Below are positions 52,600 to 62,194 of a stretch of DNA of 64,000 nt, in pieces. The stretch is from contig NZ_CP031194.1 in the NCBI RefSeq assembly GCF_003344965.1, positions 8,060,001 through 8,124,000 of the forward strand, written 5' to 3'. The notes under the pieces are model-generated. The model saw nothing but the letters and a program-made list of their open reading frames with translations. It was not told the origin of the DNA and did not search any database. Both the position numbers and the translations under genes were made by a program. This DNA comes from Streptomyces paludis. GTDB lineage: Bacteria; Actinomycetota; Actinomycetes; Streptomycetales; Streptomycetaceae. The first letter of the stretch is position 1; each line of letters begins with the position of its first letter.

Positions 52600-53907
52600 A
52601 TGGGCATGGCCCGTCATCGCTTCGGTACCACCCTCGCGTCAGCGACAGCAGCGGCTGTCTCACTCGCGCTCGTCGCAGGCTGCTCCAGCGGCGACGACTC
52701 GGACAAGGCGACCGCCAAGGACGGCAAGACCGTCATCACCATGGGGCTCTTCGGCGTCATGGGATACAAGGAGAGCGGCCTGCTCGACCAGTACATGAAG
52801 GACCACCCCGACATCAAGATCGAGGCGGAGGTCGCCGGTGACGAGCAGACCTACTACACCGCGCTCCAGACGCACCTGGCGGCCGGCAGCGGACTCAAGG
52901 ACATCCAGGGCATAGAGATCGGCCGCGCGAAGGAAGTGGTCGACACCCAGGCCGACAAGTTCATCGACCTGTCGAAGACCGAGGGCGTCGACCACTTCCT
53001 GCCCTGGAAGCTGAGCCAGGTCACCACCAAGGACGGCAAGGTGCTGGGCCTCGGCACGGACATCGGTCCGATGGCGATCTGCTACCGCAAGGACATGTTC
53101 GAGCAGGCCGGGCTGCCGACCGACCGTGAGGAGGTCGCGAAGCTGTGGGCGGGGGACTGGTCCAAGTACGTCGAGGCGGGCCGGACCTTCAAGAAGAACT
53201 CGAAGGACAAGAAGCTCGCCTTCGTGGACGCCTCCAGCGGTCTGTTCAACGCGATGATCTACGGCGATGAGAAGCAGTTCTACGACGAGGACGGCAAGCT
53301 CATCTACCAGGACAACCCGGTGGTGCAGGACGCCTGGAACCTCGCGGTCTCCGCCGCGAAGGACGGCCTGACCGCCAAGCTGCCGCAGTTCCAGAAGGGC
53401 TGGGACCCGGGTCTCGCCCAGTCGACCTTCGCCTCCACCGTCTGCCCGGCCTGGATGCTCGGCCACATCAGCGAGAAGGCCGGACCGGCCAACAAGGGCA
53501 AGTGGGATGTCGCCCAGGCACCCAAGGGCGCCAACTGGGGCGGCGCGTTCATCGGGGTGACGGAGCAGAGCAAGGTCAAGGAGGAGGCCCAGAAGCTCGT
53601 CTCCTGGCTGACCGCTCCCGAGCAGCAGGCGTTCATCTTCGAGAAGCTCGGCAACCTGCCCTCCTCGAAGACCGCGCTCGACCTCCCGGCGGTCACGAGC
53701 GCCAAGTCCGAGTACTTCAGCGGCGCGCCGATCGGCCAGATCTTCGGCGCGGCGGCCAAGGAGATCCCGAACAAGCAGGTCCTGGGACGCAAGGACGCCG
53801 CCATCAAGGACGCGTTCTCGCAGGGGCTCCAGCTGGTCGACCGCGGCAAGGACGCCGACGAGGCATGGAAGACGACGGACGAGCGGATCAAGAAGCTGAC
53901 GCGCTGA
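52600..53907 (+). CDS. cebE: Cellobiose/cellotriose-binding lipoprotein
   Basis: 435 residues. Lipoprotein signal (SLALVAGCSSG, Cys near residue 27) and a family 1 extracellular solute-binding fold (MGLFGVMGYKESGLLDQYMKDHPDIKIEAEV ... GLGTDIGPMAICYRKDMFEQAG ... PAWMLGHISEKAGP). ATG 52600 after AAGGAGG. First gene of the ceb operon, followed by a 248-base gap with an intercistronic hairpin (54036-54066) that could raise its level above the permeases. Confidence 0.9.
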   Translation: MGMARHRFGTTLASATAAAVSLALVAGCSSGDDSDKATAKDGKTVITMGLFGVMGYKESGLLDQYMKDHPDIKIEAEVAGDEQTYYTALQTHLAAGSGLKDIQGIEIGRAKEVVDTQADKFIDLSKTEGVDHFLPWKLSQVTTKDGKVLGLGTDIGPMAICYRKDMFEQAGLPTDREEVAKLWAGDWSKYVEAGRTFKKNSKDKKLAFVDASSGLFNAMIYGDEKQFYDEDGKLIYQDNPVVQDAWNLAVSAAKDGLTAKLPQFQKGWDPGLAQSTFASTVCPAWMLGHISEKAGPANKGKWDVAQAPKGANWGGAFIGVTEQSKVKEEAQKLVSWLTAPEQQAFIFEKLGNLPSSKTALDLPAVTSAKSEYFSGAPIGQIFGAAAKEIPNKQVLGRKDAAIKDAFSQGLQLVDRGKDADEAWKTTDERIKKLTR

Positions 53908-54035
53908 CCCGGCACCGACAGCCACACCGGCACCACCGCGAAACCGACAGCGACACCGACACCGACGTCGGAACCGACAACGATCGCGGCGCCCCCAGCG
54001 GCGCCGGCGTCGTCCGGCCGGCGCACGGTGTCCCG

Positions 54036-54066
54036 GCGGCCGGTCCCCGATCAGGGGACCGGCCGC
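54036..54066 (+). terminator. Intercistronic hairpin between cebE and cebF
   Basis: 13-bp perfect stem (54036-54048 with 54054-54066), five-base loop, preceded by low-complexity CCGACA-type repeats (53940-53985). Probably an attenuator or RNA stabiliser, as is common after binding-protein genes. Confidence 0.7.
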
Positions 54067-54155
54067 CCGGGCCGCCCGGCTCCCACCGGGCACCGCCGCC
54101 CCCGCTCACCACCCGTCACCGCACCACCGGTCAAACTCCACGGAAGGAAGCCCTT

Positions 54156-55169
54156 GTGGCCACCTCCACCCCGGCAGCCCCCACGGGCGGGCAGCCGCAC
54201 CCCGCGTCAGCCGCGCCACCCGGGAAGGGCGGCGCGGGCGGCGGTTCCTCCCAGCAGTCGCGGCGCAACATCATCCACCGGTTCGACCTCAAGGGCATGC
54301 CGTACGGATTCATCGCCCCGTTCTTCCTGATCTTCGGCGCCTTCGGCCTCTACCCGCTGCTCTACACCTTCTGGATCTCGCTGCACCGTGTCGAGCTGTC
54401 CACGATGCACACCAGGGAGTGGCGCGGGCTCGCCAACTTCACCGAACTCCTCAAGGACGACCTGTTCTGGAACGCGCTGACCAACACCTTCACCATCGGG
54501 GTCATCTCCACCGTTCCCCAGCTGCTGATGGCGCTCGGCCTGGCCCATCTGCTCAACTACCGGCTCCGCGGCTCGGTGTTCTTCCGCGTCGCCGCCCTGG
54601 TGCCGTACGCGACCTCGATCGGCGCCGCCGCCCTGGTCTTCACCATGCTCTTCGAACGCGACTTCGGGATGGTCAACTGGGCCCTGGGAGCCGTCGGGAT
54701 CGACGGCATCGACTGGTCGAGCGAGAAGTGGCCCGCCCAGTTCGCCATCTCCACCATCGTGATCTGGCGCTGGACCGGCTACAACGCGCTGCTCTACCTG
54801 GCCTCCATGCAGGCCATCCCGAGGGACCTCTACGAAGCCGCCGCGATCGACGGGGCCTCGCGCTGGCAGCAGTTCCGTACGGTCACCATCCCGGGCATCA
54901 GCGCCACCATCATCTTCACCATCGTCCTCTCCACGATCGGCGCGACCCAGCTCTTCGGTGAGCCGCTGATCTTCGGACAGGGGCCGAACGGGGTCAGCGG
55001 CGGCGCCGACAACCAGTACCAGACGCTCGGCCTGCTGCTCTACGAAGAGGGCTGGAAGAACTACCAGATGGGGCGGGCATCCGCGATCGCCTGGGCCATG
55101 TTCCTCATCCTCATCCTCATCTTCGTCCTCCAGCGCGTCATCGGGCGCGTCACATCCCGCAAGTCCTGA
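54156..55169 (+). CDS. cebF: Cellobiose ABC transporter permease
   Basis: 337 residues, MalF-like permease with six helices after a disordered Gly/Pro N-terminus (1-40). EAA coupling loop: DLYEAAAIDGASRWQQFRTVTIPGI. Start GTG 54156 with GGAAGG upstream. The translation start region is nearly identical to that of bglC (see findings). No ATPase gene in the operon. Confidence 0.9.
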   Translation: MATSTPAAPTGGQPHPASAAPPGKGGAGGGSSQQSRRNIIHRFDLKGMPYGFIAPFFLIFGAFGLYPLLYTFWISLHRVELSTMHTREWRGLANFTELLKDDLFWNALTNTFTIGVISTVPQLLMALGLAHLLNYRLRGSVFFRVAALVPYATSIGAAALVFTMLFERDFGMVNWALGAVGIDGIDWSSEKWPAQFAISTIVIWRWTGYNALLYLASMQAIPRDLYEAAAIDGASRWQQFRTVTIPGISATIIFTIVLSTIGATQLFGEPLIFGQGPNGVSGGADNQYQTLGLLLYEEGWKNYQMGRASAIAWAMFLILILIFVLQRVIGRVTSRKS

Positions 55170-55187
55170 CCAGGGAGCCAGCAGCCC

Positions 55188-56111
55188 ATGACCACCGATA
55201 TCGCACCGGTCCTGGCGGACGCGCAGGACCGGACCCCGCCCTCGCGCCCCGCCGAGCGCCGGCTGCGCCGCGCGCTGCGGCCGGGCGCGGGACGCCAGCA
55301 CCACGCGGGTCCGCTCGCCTACGTCCTGCTCGGCTTCGCCGCCCTGGTCTCCCTCTTCCCCCTCTACTGGACGATGGTGGCCGCCTCCACCACCAACACC
55401 CGGATCACCCAGAGCCCGCCGCCGTTCCTCCCCGGGCCGAACCTGTTCAAGAACCTGGGCAAGGCGTGGACCGACGCCGCCATGGGCCAGGCGATGATGA
55501 ACAGCCTGATCGTCGCGGGCGTGATCGCGCTCTCGACGGTCTTCTTCGCGACCCTGGCCGGCTTCGCCTTCGCCAAGCTCCGATTCAAGGGGCGCAACGC
55601 CCTGCTGATGCTGGTCATCGGCACGATGATGGTCCCGCCGCAGCTCGGTGTCGTACCGCTGTTCATGATGATGGCCGACCTCGGCTGGGGGCAGAAGCTG
55701 CCCTCCGTGATCTTTCCGACCCTGGTCAGCGCGGTCGGTGTGTTCTTCATGCGGCAGTATCTGAAGGAGGCGCTGCCCGACGAGCTGATCGAGGCGGGCC
55801 GGATCGACGGCGCGCACTCGCTGCGGATCTTCTGGTCCATCGTGCTGCCGATCGCCCGGCCGCCGATGGCGGTGCTGTTCATGATCACGTTCGTCCACGC
55901 GTGGAACGACTTCTTCTGGCCCTTCATCGCCCTCGACATGACGAATCCGACGGTTCCCGTGGCGCTCTCCCAGCTCAGCGCGGGGTATGTCCGGGACCAG
56001 TCGGTGATCATGGCCGGGGCGCTGCTCGGCACACTGCCGCTGCTGGCGATGTTCCTCGTCTTCGGCCGGCAGATCGTCGGCGGCATCATGCAGGGCGCCG
56101 TGAAGGGCTGA
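55188..56111 (+). CDS. cebG: Cellobiose ABC transporter permease
   Basis: 307 residues, MalG-like partner permease; EAA loop [30 protein letters not shown] 55188, 18 bases after cebF, with AGGGAG upstream. Works with CebF and a shared ATPase (MsiK in Streptomyces). Confidence 0.9.
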   Translation: MTTDIAPVLADAQDRTPPSRPAERRLRRALRPGAGRQHHAGPLAYVLLGFAALVSLFPLYWTMVAASTTNTRITQSPPPFLPGPNLFKNLGKAWTDAAMGQAMMNSLIVAGVIALSTVFFATLAGFAFAKLRFKGRNALLMLVIGTMMVPPQLGVVPLFMMMADLGWGQKLPSVIFPTLVSAVGVFFMRQYLKEALPDELIEAGRIDGAHSLRIFWSIVLPIARPPMAVLFMITFVHAWNDFFWPFIALDMTNPTVPVALSQLSAGYVRDQSVIMAGALLGTLPLLAMFLVFGRQIVGGIMQGAVKG

Positions 56112-56289
56112 CCCGGCGTCAGCCGCGCGGGGGCGCGGGCGCGCCGCGTCCGTACCACCGTTCCGGGTGCCGCCGTCGCCCGCACCATCGTGGTGCGCAC
56201 CGCCGTTCCCGGCGGCGGCACCGTTCCGTACTGCACCTGTTCCACGTACCGCTGTTCCACGTAAGTCCGAACTCTGCGGAAGGACCCTT

Positions 56290-57711
56290 GTGGCCACCTC
56301 CACCCCCACCCCCGCACTCACCTTCCCCGCCGGTTTCCTGTGGGGAACGGCGACCGCGGCGTACCAGATCGAGGGCGCTGTCCAGGAGGACGGCCGGACC
56401 CCCTCCATCTGGGACGTCTACTCCCACACCCCGGGCCGGGTGCGCAACGGCGACACCGGCGACATCGCCGTCGACCACTACCACCGCTGGCCCGAGGACA
56501 TCGAGATCATGTCCGGGCTCGGCGTCGGCGCGTACCGGTTCTCGGTCTCCTGGCCCCGCGTCCAGCCCACCGGCAAGGGACCCGCCTCGGAGAAGGGCCT
56601 CGACTTCTACCGCCGGCTCGCCGACGGACTGCTCGCGAAGGGGATCAGGCCCGTCGTCACCCTCTACCACTGGGATCTGCCCCAGGAGCTGGAGGACGCG
56701 GGCGGCTGGCCCGAGCGGGACACCGCGTCCCGGTTCGCCGAGTACGCGGGCATCGTCGCCGACGCCCTGGGTGACCGGGTCACCACCTGGACCACCCTCA
56801 ACGAGCCCTGGTGCAGCGCCTTCCTCGGCTACGGGTCCGGTGTCCACGCGCCCGGCCGCACCAACGCCGCCGACTCGCTGCGCGCGGCGCACCACCTCAA
56901 CCTCGGCCACGGACTCGCGGTCGCGGCGCTGCGCGAGCGGCTGCCCGCCGACGCCCAGATCTCCGTCACCCTCAACCTGCACCACGTACGGCCGCTGACG
57001 CCCGGCGCCGAGGACACCGACGCGGCGCGCCGTATCGACGCCCTGGCCAACGGGGTCTTCACGGGACCGATGCTGCGGGGCGCCTATCCGGCGGACCTCA
57101 TCGAGGACACCGCCGGCGTCACCGACTGGTCGTTCGTCCGGGACGGCGATCTCGCGCGGATCCACCAGCCGCTCGACTTCCTCGGCGTCAACTACTACTC
57201 GCCGACGCTCGTCTCGCACCACGAGAGCCCCGACGCCCACCGCTCCGACGGCCACGGCGCCAGCGAGCACAGCTCCTGGCCCGGCGCCGACCGTGTCGCC
57301 TTCCACCAGACCCCCGGCGACCGGACCGCCATGGGCTGGACGATCGACCCGGACGGTCTGTACGAGCTGCTGACGCGCGTGGCCGACGACCACCCCGGGC
57401 TGCCCCTGATGATCACCGAGAACGGCGCGGCCTTCGACGACTACGCGGCCCCCGACGGCGAGGTCCGCGACCCCGAGCGCATCGCGTATCTGCGCGGTCA
57501 CCTCTCCGCCGTCCACCGCGCCATCGAGTCGGGCGCCGATGTCCGCGGCTACTTCCTCTGGTCGCTGCTCGACAACTTCGAGTGGGCGTACGGCTACAGC
57601 AAGCGCTTCGGCATGGTGTACGTGGACTACGCGACCCAGCGGCGCACCCCGAAGTCCAGCGCGCGCTGGTACGCGGAGGTGGCCCGTACGGGCTCCCTGC
57701 CCGTCGAGTAG
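56290..57711 (+). CDS. bglC: Beta-glucosidase, GH1 family
   Basis: 473 residues. GH1 TIM barrel: N-terminus [19 protein letters not shown], acid/base Glu in TTLNEPWC, nucleophile Glu in [11 protein letters not shown]-terminal [18 protein letters not shown]. No signal peptide: cleaves imported cellobiose or cellotriose in the cytosol. GTG 56290 after GGAAGGA. Last gene of the ceb operon. The 178-base spacer before it holds 12-bp direct repeats CTGTTCCACGTA (56237-56248, 56252-56263) and GC-rich dyads. Confidence 0.93.
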   Translation: MATSTPTPALTFPAGFLWGTATAAYQIEGAVQEDGRTPSIWDVYSHTPGRVRNGDTGDIAVDHYHRWPEDIEIMSGLGVGAYRFSVSWPRVQPTGKGPASEKGLDFYRRLADGLLAKGIRPVVTLYHWDLPQELEDAGGWPERDTASRFAEYAGIVADALGDRVTTWTTLNEPWCSAFLGYGSGVHAPGRTNAADSLRAAHHLNLGHGLAVAALRERLPADAQISVTLNLHHVRPLTPGAEDTDAARRIDALANGVFTGPMLRGAYPADLIEDTAGVTDWSFVRDGDLARIHQPLDFLGVNYYSPTLVSHHESPDAHRSDGHGASEHSSWPGADRVAFHQTPGDRTAMGWTIDPDGLYELLTRVADDHPGLPLMITENGAAFDDYAAPDGEVRDPERIAYLRGHLSAVHRAIESGADVRGYFLWSLLDNFEWAYGYSKRFGMVYVDYATQRRTPKSSARWYAEVARTGSLPVE

Positions 57712-57743
57712 CGGGAGAACAGCGGTCGGGCGCCGGCCGCTGG

Positions 57744-59132
57744 TCATTCCCCCCGGCCCGCCCAGGCGCGCCGTTCGTCGTCCCGGGGCGCGTGGACGAC
57801 GTACGGCGCGCCGCCCGTACCGCCGTACGTCATGACCGGCCGCGAGTTGTCCCAGGCCGGCCAGCCGGGGTCGCCCGTCGCGGCGAACGCCACCCAGGCG
57901 GCGTGCAGGGCGTCGGCGAGCGGCTGCGGGGCGCCCGGCCCGGTGAGTGCCTCGGTCGCCGGGAGCCGGAGGGTGTCGAAGACGAAGCCGATCTCCAGCG
58001 CGTGGCACGCGCGCAGGTCCAGGACCGGGGACGGCCGGCCGAACTCGTAGAAGTACGTTCCCGCCGGGGCCGAGCGCCGGGCGTCGGCCAGCCGGTTGAG
58101 CGGGACGCGCAGCAGCAGATCGGTGGCGAGCGCGCCGAGGATCTCGCCGTGGGACGCGCCGGGCCGGCCGGCCCGGTAGACCGCGGCGGTCCGGCGCCGT
58201 ACCCCGAATCGCGCCGGCGCGAGCCGCAGCGTGAGCGGGCCGATCCGGTCGATTGTCCCGCCGGGCACGAACCACAGGCGGTACTCGTCGGTGGTGGTGC
58301 CCATCAGCAGGTCGATCCCGCCGGCGCGGCCGTCGACGAGCGCCCGCGCCGGATCCTCGGGGAGCACGTCCCCGTCCACCACGAGATCGAAGCCCGCGCC
58401 GCCGGACATCGGGTGCCCGCCGGCCGACTCGCGCTGCGCGCGTAGCAGTTCACCCCGGTCCACGGCGGCGAAGGCGGCGGCGGTCGGCGCGACCCCCAGC
58501 CGTTTCGCGACGCGCCGCGTCGTGCGGCGGGCCCTCGCCGGGGTCATGGCCGACGGCACCCCGCTCTGGAGCACGGCCCGCCGTACCAGCCCCTCGGAGT
58601 ACGGGGACGCCAGCAGCCCGGCCACGCAGAACGCCCCCGCCGACTCTCCGAAGACGGTGACCAGATCCGGATCGCCGCCGAAGGCCGCCACGTTGCGGCG
58701 GACCCAGCCGAGCGCCGCCAGCTGGTCGCGCAGCCCGAGATTGGCGGGCGCGTCGGGGAACATCCCGAACCCCTCCATACCCAGCCGGTAGTTGACCGAG
58801 ACCAGCACCACACCGTCCCGGGCGAACGCGGCGCCGTCGTACGTCTCCACGGCCGACGAGCCGTGCCGCAGCGAACCGCCGTGGATCCACACCATCACGG
58901 GCAGCCCGCCGCCGCCCGGGTCCGGGGTCCACACATTGAGGTTCAGACAGCCGTCGCCGGGGATCTCCGGATCCGGGAGCAGCCGGTCCAGCGGGGGCGC
59001 GTACGGCGTCTTCGGCGCGGTGGGCCCGAAGCGGGCCGCCGCGTACGGGATGCCGCGGAAGACGGCGACGCCGTTCTCGGTCCGCCCGCGCACCCGGCCG
59101 TACTCGGTGACGGCGACAACGGTCGGGTCCAT
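57744..59132 (-). CDS. Type B carboxylesterase
   Basis: 462 residues of the carboxylesterase/para-nitrobenzyl esterase family. N-terminal FRGIPYAAARFG, oxyanion VMVWIHGGSLRHGSS, nucleophile FGESAGAFCVAGL (Ser), a Cys pair region GDGCLNLNVW, and CHALEIGFVFDTL with the probable catalytic His. No signal peptide, so intracellular. ATG 59132 after AGGAG. Substrate unknown. Convergent with bglC. Confidence 0.87.
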   Translation of the reverse strand: MDPTVVAVTEYGRVRGRTENGVAVFRGIPYAAARFGPTAPKTPYAPPLDRLLPDPEIPGDGCLNLNVWTPDPGGGGLPVMVWIHGGSLRHGSSAVETYDGAAFARDGVVLVSVNYRLGMEGFGMFPDAPANLGLRDQLAALGWVRRNVAAFGGDPDLVTVFGESAGAFCVAGLLASPYSEGLVRRAVLQSGVPSAMTPARARRTTRRVAKRLGVAPTAAAFAAVDRGELLRAQRESAGGHPMSGGAGFDLVVDGDVLPEDPARALVDGRAGGIDLLMGTTTDEYRLWFVPGGTIDRIGPLTLRLAPARFGVRRRTAAVYRAGRPGASHGEILGALATDLLLRVPLNRLADARRSAPAGTYFYEFGRPSPVLDLRACHALEIGFVFDTLRLPATEALTGPGAPQPLADALHAAWVAFAATGDPGWPAWDNSRPVMTYGGTGGAPYVVHAPRDDERRAWAGRGE

Positions 59133-59232
59133 GGCACTCCTGCCGTCCTTGCTTCCCGGCCGGGAGGGAACTCTCTCTGTATATCCAGGATATTCGGGTA
59201 TATGTACCGCGTAGATACGACGTGGAGGGCAG

Positions 59233-59958
59233 GTGGACCCTGTGTCCGATCACTTCGAGAGCGTGCGGGCGGGCAGGGCCCGGCGGGCGGGGGCGCTGGC
59301 GGTGGCCGCGGGCCTGCTGGCGCTGGCCACGGCCGCGTGCGGGAGCGGGAGCGGTGGACAGACCGCCACGGGAGGCGGCGGGGGGACCGCGGGCGACGCG
59401 AGTTCCGGAGCGGCCAGTTCCGGTGGGGCGAGTTCCGGTGGGGCTCCGTCCCCCGCGCCTTCTTCCAGCGCGGCTCCTGCCGGTACGGCCGCCAGTACGG
59501 CTGCCGGTACCGCTCCGTCCGGTACGGCCGGCTCCGCCGCGCCCGCCCCGGCCGCGGCGCCGCGCTGTACGGCGGAGCGGCTCGGGCTGAATCTGAGCGC
59601 GCCCGACGTGGGCGCCGGGAACATCCGCTACGACCTGCGGCTCGTCAACAAGGGGACGAGCGCGTGCACACTCCAGGGCTTCCCGGGCGTCTCGCTGCTC
59701 GCGGGCGACGGTGAGCCCATCGGCCGGCCGGCCACCCAGGAGGGCGAGCGGCTGCCGGCCGTGACGCTCGCGCCCGGCGGGGTCGCCCTGACCACGCTGC
59801 ACACCCTGAACAAGGGCATCAAGGGCCCGTCCTGCTGGCAGGCGCCCAGCCTCATCAGGATCTATCCGCCGGGCTCCACGGACGCCATGACGCTGCGCTC
59901 GGCCGAGCCGGTGGTCTGCGGCGACACCTTCACCGTCACCGCCATGAGCGCGGGCTGA
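59233..59958 (+). CDS. DUF4232 lipoprotein
   Basis: 241 residues: lipobox LALATAACGSG (Cys about residue 36), a 70-residue Ser/Gly/Ala/Pro linker made of repeats (SSGGASSGGAPS), then a DUF4232 domain (RCTAERLGLNLSAPDVGAGNIRYDLRLVNKGTSACTLQGFPGVSLL ... VCGDTFTVTAM). Surface lipoprotein of unknown function. GTG 59233; GTG 59242 possible. Confidence 0.82.
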   Translation: MDPVSDHFESVRAGRARRAGALAVAAGLLALATAACGSGSGGQTATGGGGGTAGDASSGAASSGGASSGGAPSPAPSSSAAPAGTAASTAAGTAPSGTAGSAAPAPAAAPRCTAERLGLNLSAPDVGAGNIRYDLRLVNKGTSACTLQGFPGVSLLAGDGEPIGRPATQEGERLPAVTLAPGGVALTTLHTLNKGIKGPSCWQAPSLIRIYPPGSTDAMTLRSAEPVVCGDTFTVTAMSAG

Positions 59959-59985
59959 GGAGCCCCGCCCGCGCGGCGCGGCGGG

Positions 59986-61347
59986 TCAGACCTCGCCGAA
60001 GAGCTGCGTCCAGTACGTACCGGCCGGACCGCCGCCCGCGTACCCCACCCCCAGATGGGTGAAGCCGGGTTTGAGGATATTGGCCCGGTGGCCGGGGCTG
60101 TCCATCCAGCCCCGGACCACCTCGCGCGCGGTGCGCTGGCCGCAGGCGATGTTCTCGCCGATCCCCCGGTGGCCGGCTCCGGCGCGGGCCGCGCGGTCCC
60201 AGGGCTGGAGCCCCTCGGGCGAGGTGTGCGCGTAGAAGGCGCGTGCGGCCATGTCGGCGCTGAAGTCCTGCGCGGCCGTCGCCAGCCGGGCATCGGCGGC
60301 CAGCGGCCGGAGCCCGGCCGCGGTCCGCTCCGCGTTGGTGAGGGCGAGGACCTCGGCGGTGGTCCGGGCCAGTCCGTCCGCCGTGAAGGGCACCGCCCAC
60401 AGCGCGGTCCAGTAGACGTCACCGGAGCGGGGGTCGGTGTGCCGGCCGATGCCCGCCTCCGTGAGCGCGGGATCGCGCGGCGGACCGCCGGTGGCGTCGT
60501 CGCTCAGGCAGTACGCCACGAAGTCGCCGGGGGTGCGGGGACCGGAGACCAGATGCTGCTCGATCCGGAGATAGCGGTACCCGCCGGCGGTGATCCGCTG
60601 GAAGACGGAGACGCCGTCGTCGCCCTCCGCGTCGAGCCGCCGCTGCCGCGCCATCGCCGCCGCGTGGGCCCGGGCCGCCGCCGACAGCCGTGCGTCCACG
60701 GAGACCGGCGCCAGCCCGGCCCGCGCGCGCTCGGCGCCGACCAGCGTCGCGAACTCCGCCTCCGTACCACTGTCGCCCGAGGGGCGTGCGGGGGCGGGCC
60801 GTGACGGCGCGGGTCCGGAGGGTACGGGCCGGGGCGCGGGCGTACGGGGCGGGGTGGGCCCGGCCGACTCGTCCGCCACGTCCACACCGAAGTCCCGGGC
60901 TATCCCGGCCAGCCCGTCCGCGTACCCCTGCCCCAGCGCGCGCAGCTTCCAGCCGCCGCCGCGCCGGTAGATCTCCGCCAGCAGCAGCACCGTCTCGTGT
61001 GTCGGACGTACGGGGGTGAACCGCGCGACCACCCCCGCGCCGGGCCCGGTGACGGTCAGCGTCGGCACGGGCAGCCGGCCGAGCGCCGTCGCGGGGTCGG
61101 CGGGGCTGACGACCACGGTGACCCTGCTCGCCCCCGCCCGCAGCCGCCGGGGATGGACCCCCGCGCCGTCCGCGCGCAGCAGGGCGCCGGGCGCCGACGG
61201 CTGGTTGTAGAAGACGAAGTCGCCGTCCCCGGCGACCTTGCCGCTGTCGCCGGTGATCAGCAGGGAGAGATCGAAGGGGCCCGGTACGCGGAGGGACAGC
61301 TCCGCGTCGGGCAGGGGCAGATTCCCGCCGGATACCAACTCGGTCAT
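59986..61347 (-). CDS. TerD-CAP-CAP fusion protein
   Basis: 453 residues. An N-terminal TerD-like domain (1-156: FDLSLLITGDSGKVAGDGDFVFYNQPSAPGALLRADGAGV ... FTPVRPTHETVLLLAEIYRRGGGWKLRALGQGYADGLAGIARDFGV), a Pro-rich linker (about 165-195), then two CAP/SCP repeats. The first (about 196-320) lacks the catalytic-like residues; the second (about 330-453) keeps AHTSPEG, GENIACG, SPGHRANIL and FTHLGVGYAGG. CAP proteins are normally secreted, whereas this protein has no signal peptide and TerD proteins are cytosolic. ATG 61347. Function unknown. Confidence 0.83.
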   Translation of the reverse strand: MTELVSGGNLPLPDAELSLRVPGPFDLSLLITGDSGKVAGDGDFVFYNQPSAPGALLRADGAGVHPRRLRAGASRVTVVVSPADPATALGRLPVPTLTVTGPGAGVVARFTPVRPTHETVLLLAEIYRRGGGWKLRALGQGYADGLAGIARDFGVDVADESAGPTPPRTPAPRPVPSGPAPSRPAPARPSGDSGTEAEFATLVGAERARAGLAPVSVDARLSAAARAHAAAMARQRRLDAEGDDGVSVFQRITAGGYRYLRIEQHLVSGPRTPGDFVAYCLSDDATGGPPRDPALTEAGIGRHTDPRSGDVYWTALWAVPFTADGLARTTAEVLALTNAERTAAGLRPLAADARLATAAQDFSADMAARAFYAHTSPEGLQPWDRAARAGAGHRGIGENIACGQRTAREVVRGWMDSPGHRANILKPGFTHLGVGYAGGGPAGTYWTQLFGEV

Positions 61348-61446
61348 CGCCACCGTCCGTTCCCCGTGCTGTGGAGCCGCCGTCCGCACGGCGTTGTGAG
61401 GGGAACGTCGCGGAGGGGCGCGGTGGTTCCGCGCGGCGGGCGCGAG

Positions 61447-61455
61447 TTGTCCACA
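61447..61455 (+). promoter_or_regulatory. Single consensus DnaA box
   Basis: TTGTCCACA, the Streptomyces DnaA-box consensus, 41 bases before the following small gene and in the divergent promoter region. Alone it is not an origin; could be chance or a DnaA regulatory site. Confidence 0.35.
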
Positions 61456-61495
61456 GGCTCTCCCCGGGCGGCGGCGGGCTGTGCACACTGGAGCC

Positions 61496-61855
61496 ATGGA
61501 AACACTCGTGTTCATGACGCTGCCTGGGCTGGTCATCCTGCTGACCGTGGTGGCCTTCGTCGATCAACTCCTTCTGCGCATGGGGCGGTCGGGCATGCTG
61601 CCGTGGCGCAACAGCGTGCGGCAGGGCCAGATCTCGGCCACCGGTTTCGAGCAACTGCACGCGAGCTTCTCGCCCGGCAAGCAGAACGAACTCAAGGAGC
61701 GGCAGTCGGCGCTGCTCATGCGGGACGACGAGGAGGACGGAGCGCCCCCGCACCGCACCACGGTCGATCTGGACGGCGGTACGGCGGTCATCCGCATACC
61801 GGGCGCGGGGCCGGTGGGCGGGGCCGCCCGGCCGGTGGCGAGCCCCTTCGCATAG
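61496..61855 (+). CDS. Small membrane protein (DUF6191-like)
   Basis: 119 residues: one N-terminal helix (about 2-22, LVFMTLPGLVILLTVVAFVDQ) and a soluble tail with the block TGFEQLHASFSPGKQNELKERQSALLMRDDEEDG. This pattern fits a Streptomyces family of unknown function annotated as DUF6191, though I cannot verify it. Cytosolic tail likely. ATG 61496. Confidence 0.7.
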   Translation: METLVFMTLPGLVILLTVVAFVDQLLLRMGRSGMLPWRNSVRQGQISATGFEQLHASFSPGKQNELKERQSALLMRDDEEDGAPPHRTTVDLDGGTAVIRIPGAGPVGGAARPVASPFA

Positions 61856-62194
61856 GCTGATCACTCACCGATGCCGCGTCAACGGGCCTGCCCACAAGGC
61901 CATTTACCTGTCCCGCGGCTCCACACCCAGGAGCGCCCCCATGACGACGGGAACACCGAAGCCTCCGCTCGGCACGAACGAGCGATGTGTGGAGGGACTC
62001 AACCTTGTGGCCCGCGTCCGTTGATGTCCGGATATCAGATGAAGTAAGACCTGTTTTGGTCACGCCCAGTCGAACACCTTTATCAACAAGTGATCAGAAC
62101 GATGTTTGTCACGACCCCTTATGGCCATAGTGTCGCCACCGTAAACACACGGCTTCTGCACATAAGCCACACAAGGGGGAGGGGCACACCACTC
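61856..62194. other. Gene-free stretch upstream of the MHYT gene
   Basis: 339 bases with no supported gene. The last 150 bases are less GC-rich (for instance GATATCAGATGAAGTAAGAC) and likely contain the MHYT promoter. A purine-rich ribosome site (AAGGGGGAGGGG) lies at the end. No repeat or strong hairpin seen. Confidence 0.5.

Noticed and set aside
54207..56408. Long minus-strand frame opposite cebF-cebG
   Set aside because: Shadow of two well-supported permease genes; no recognisable domain.
61447..61455. Replication origin
   Set aside because: Only one DnaA box, no box cluster, and no dnaA/dnaN genes nearby.
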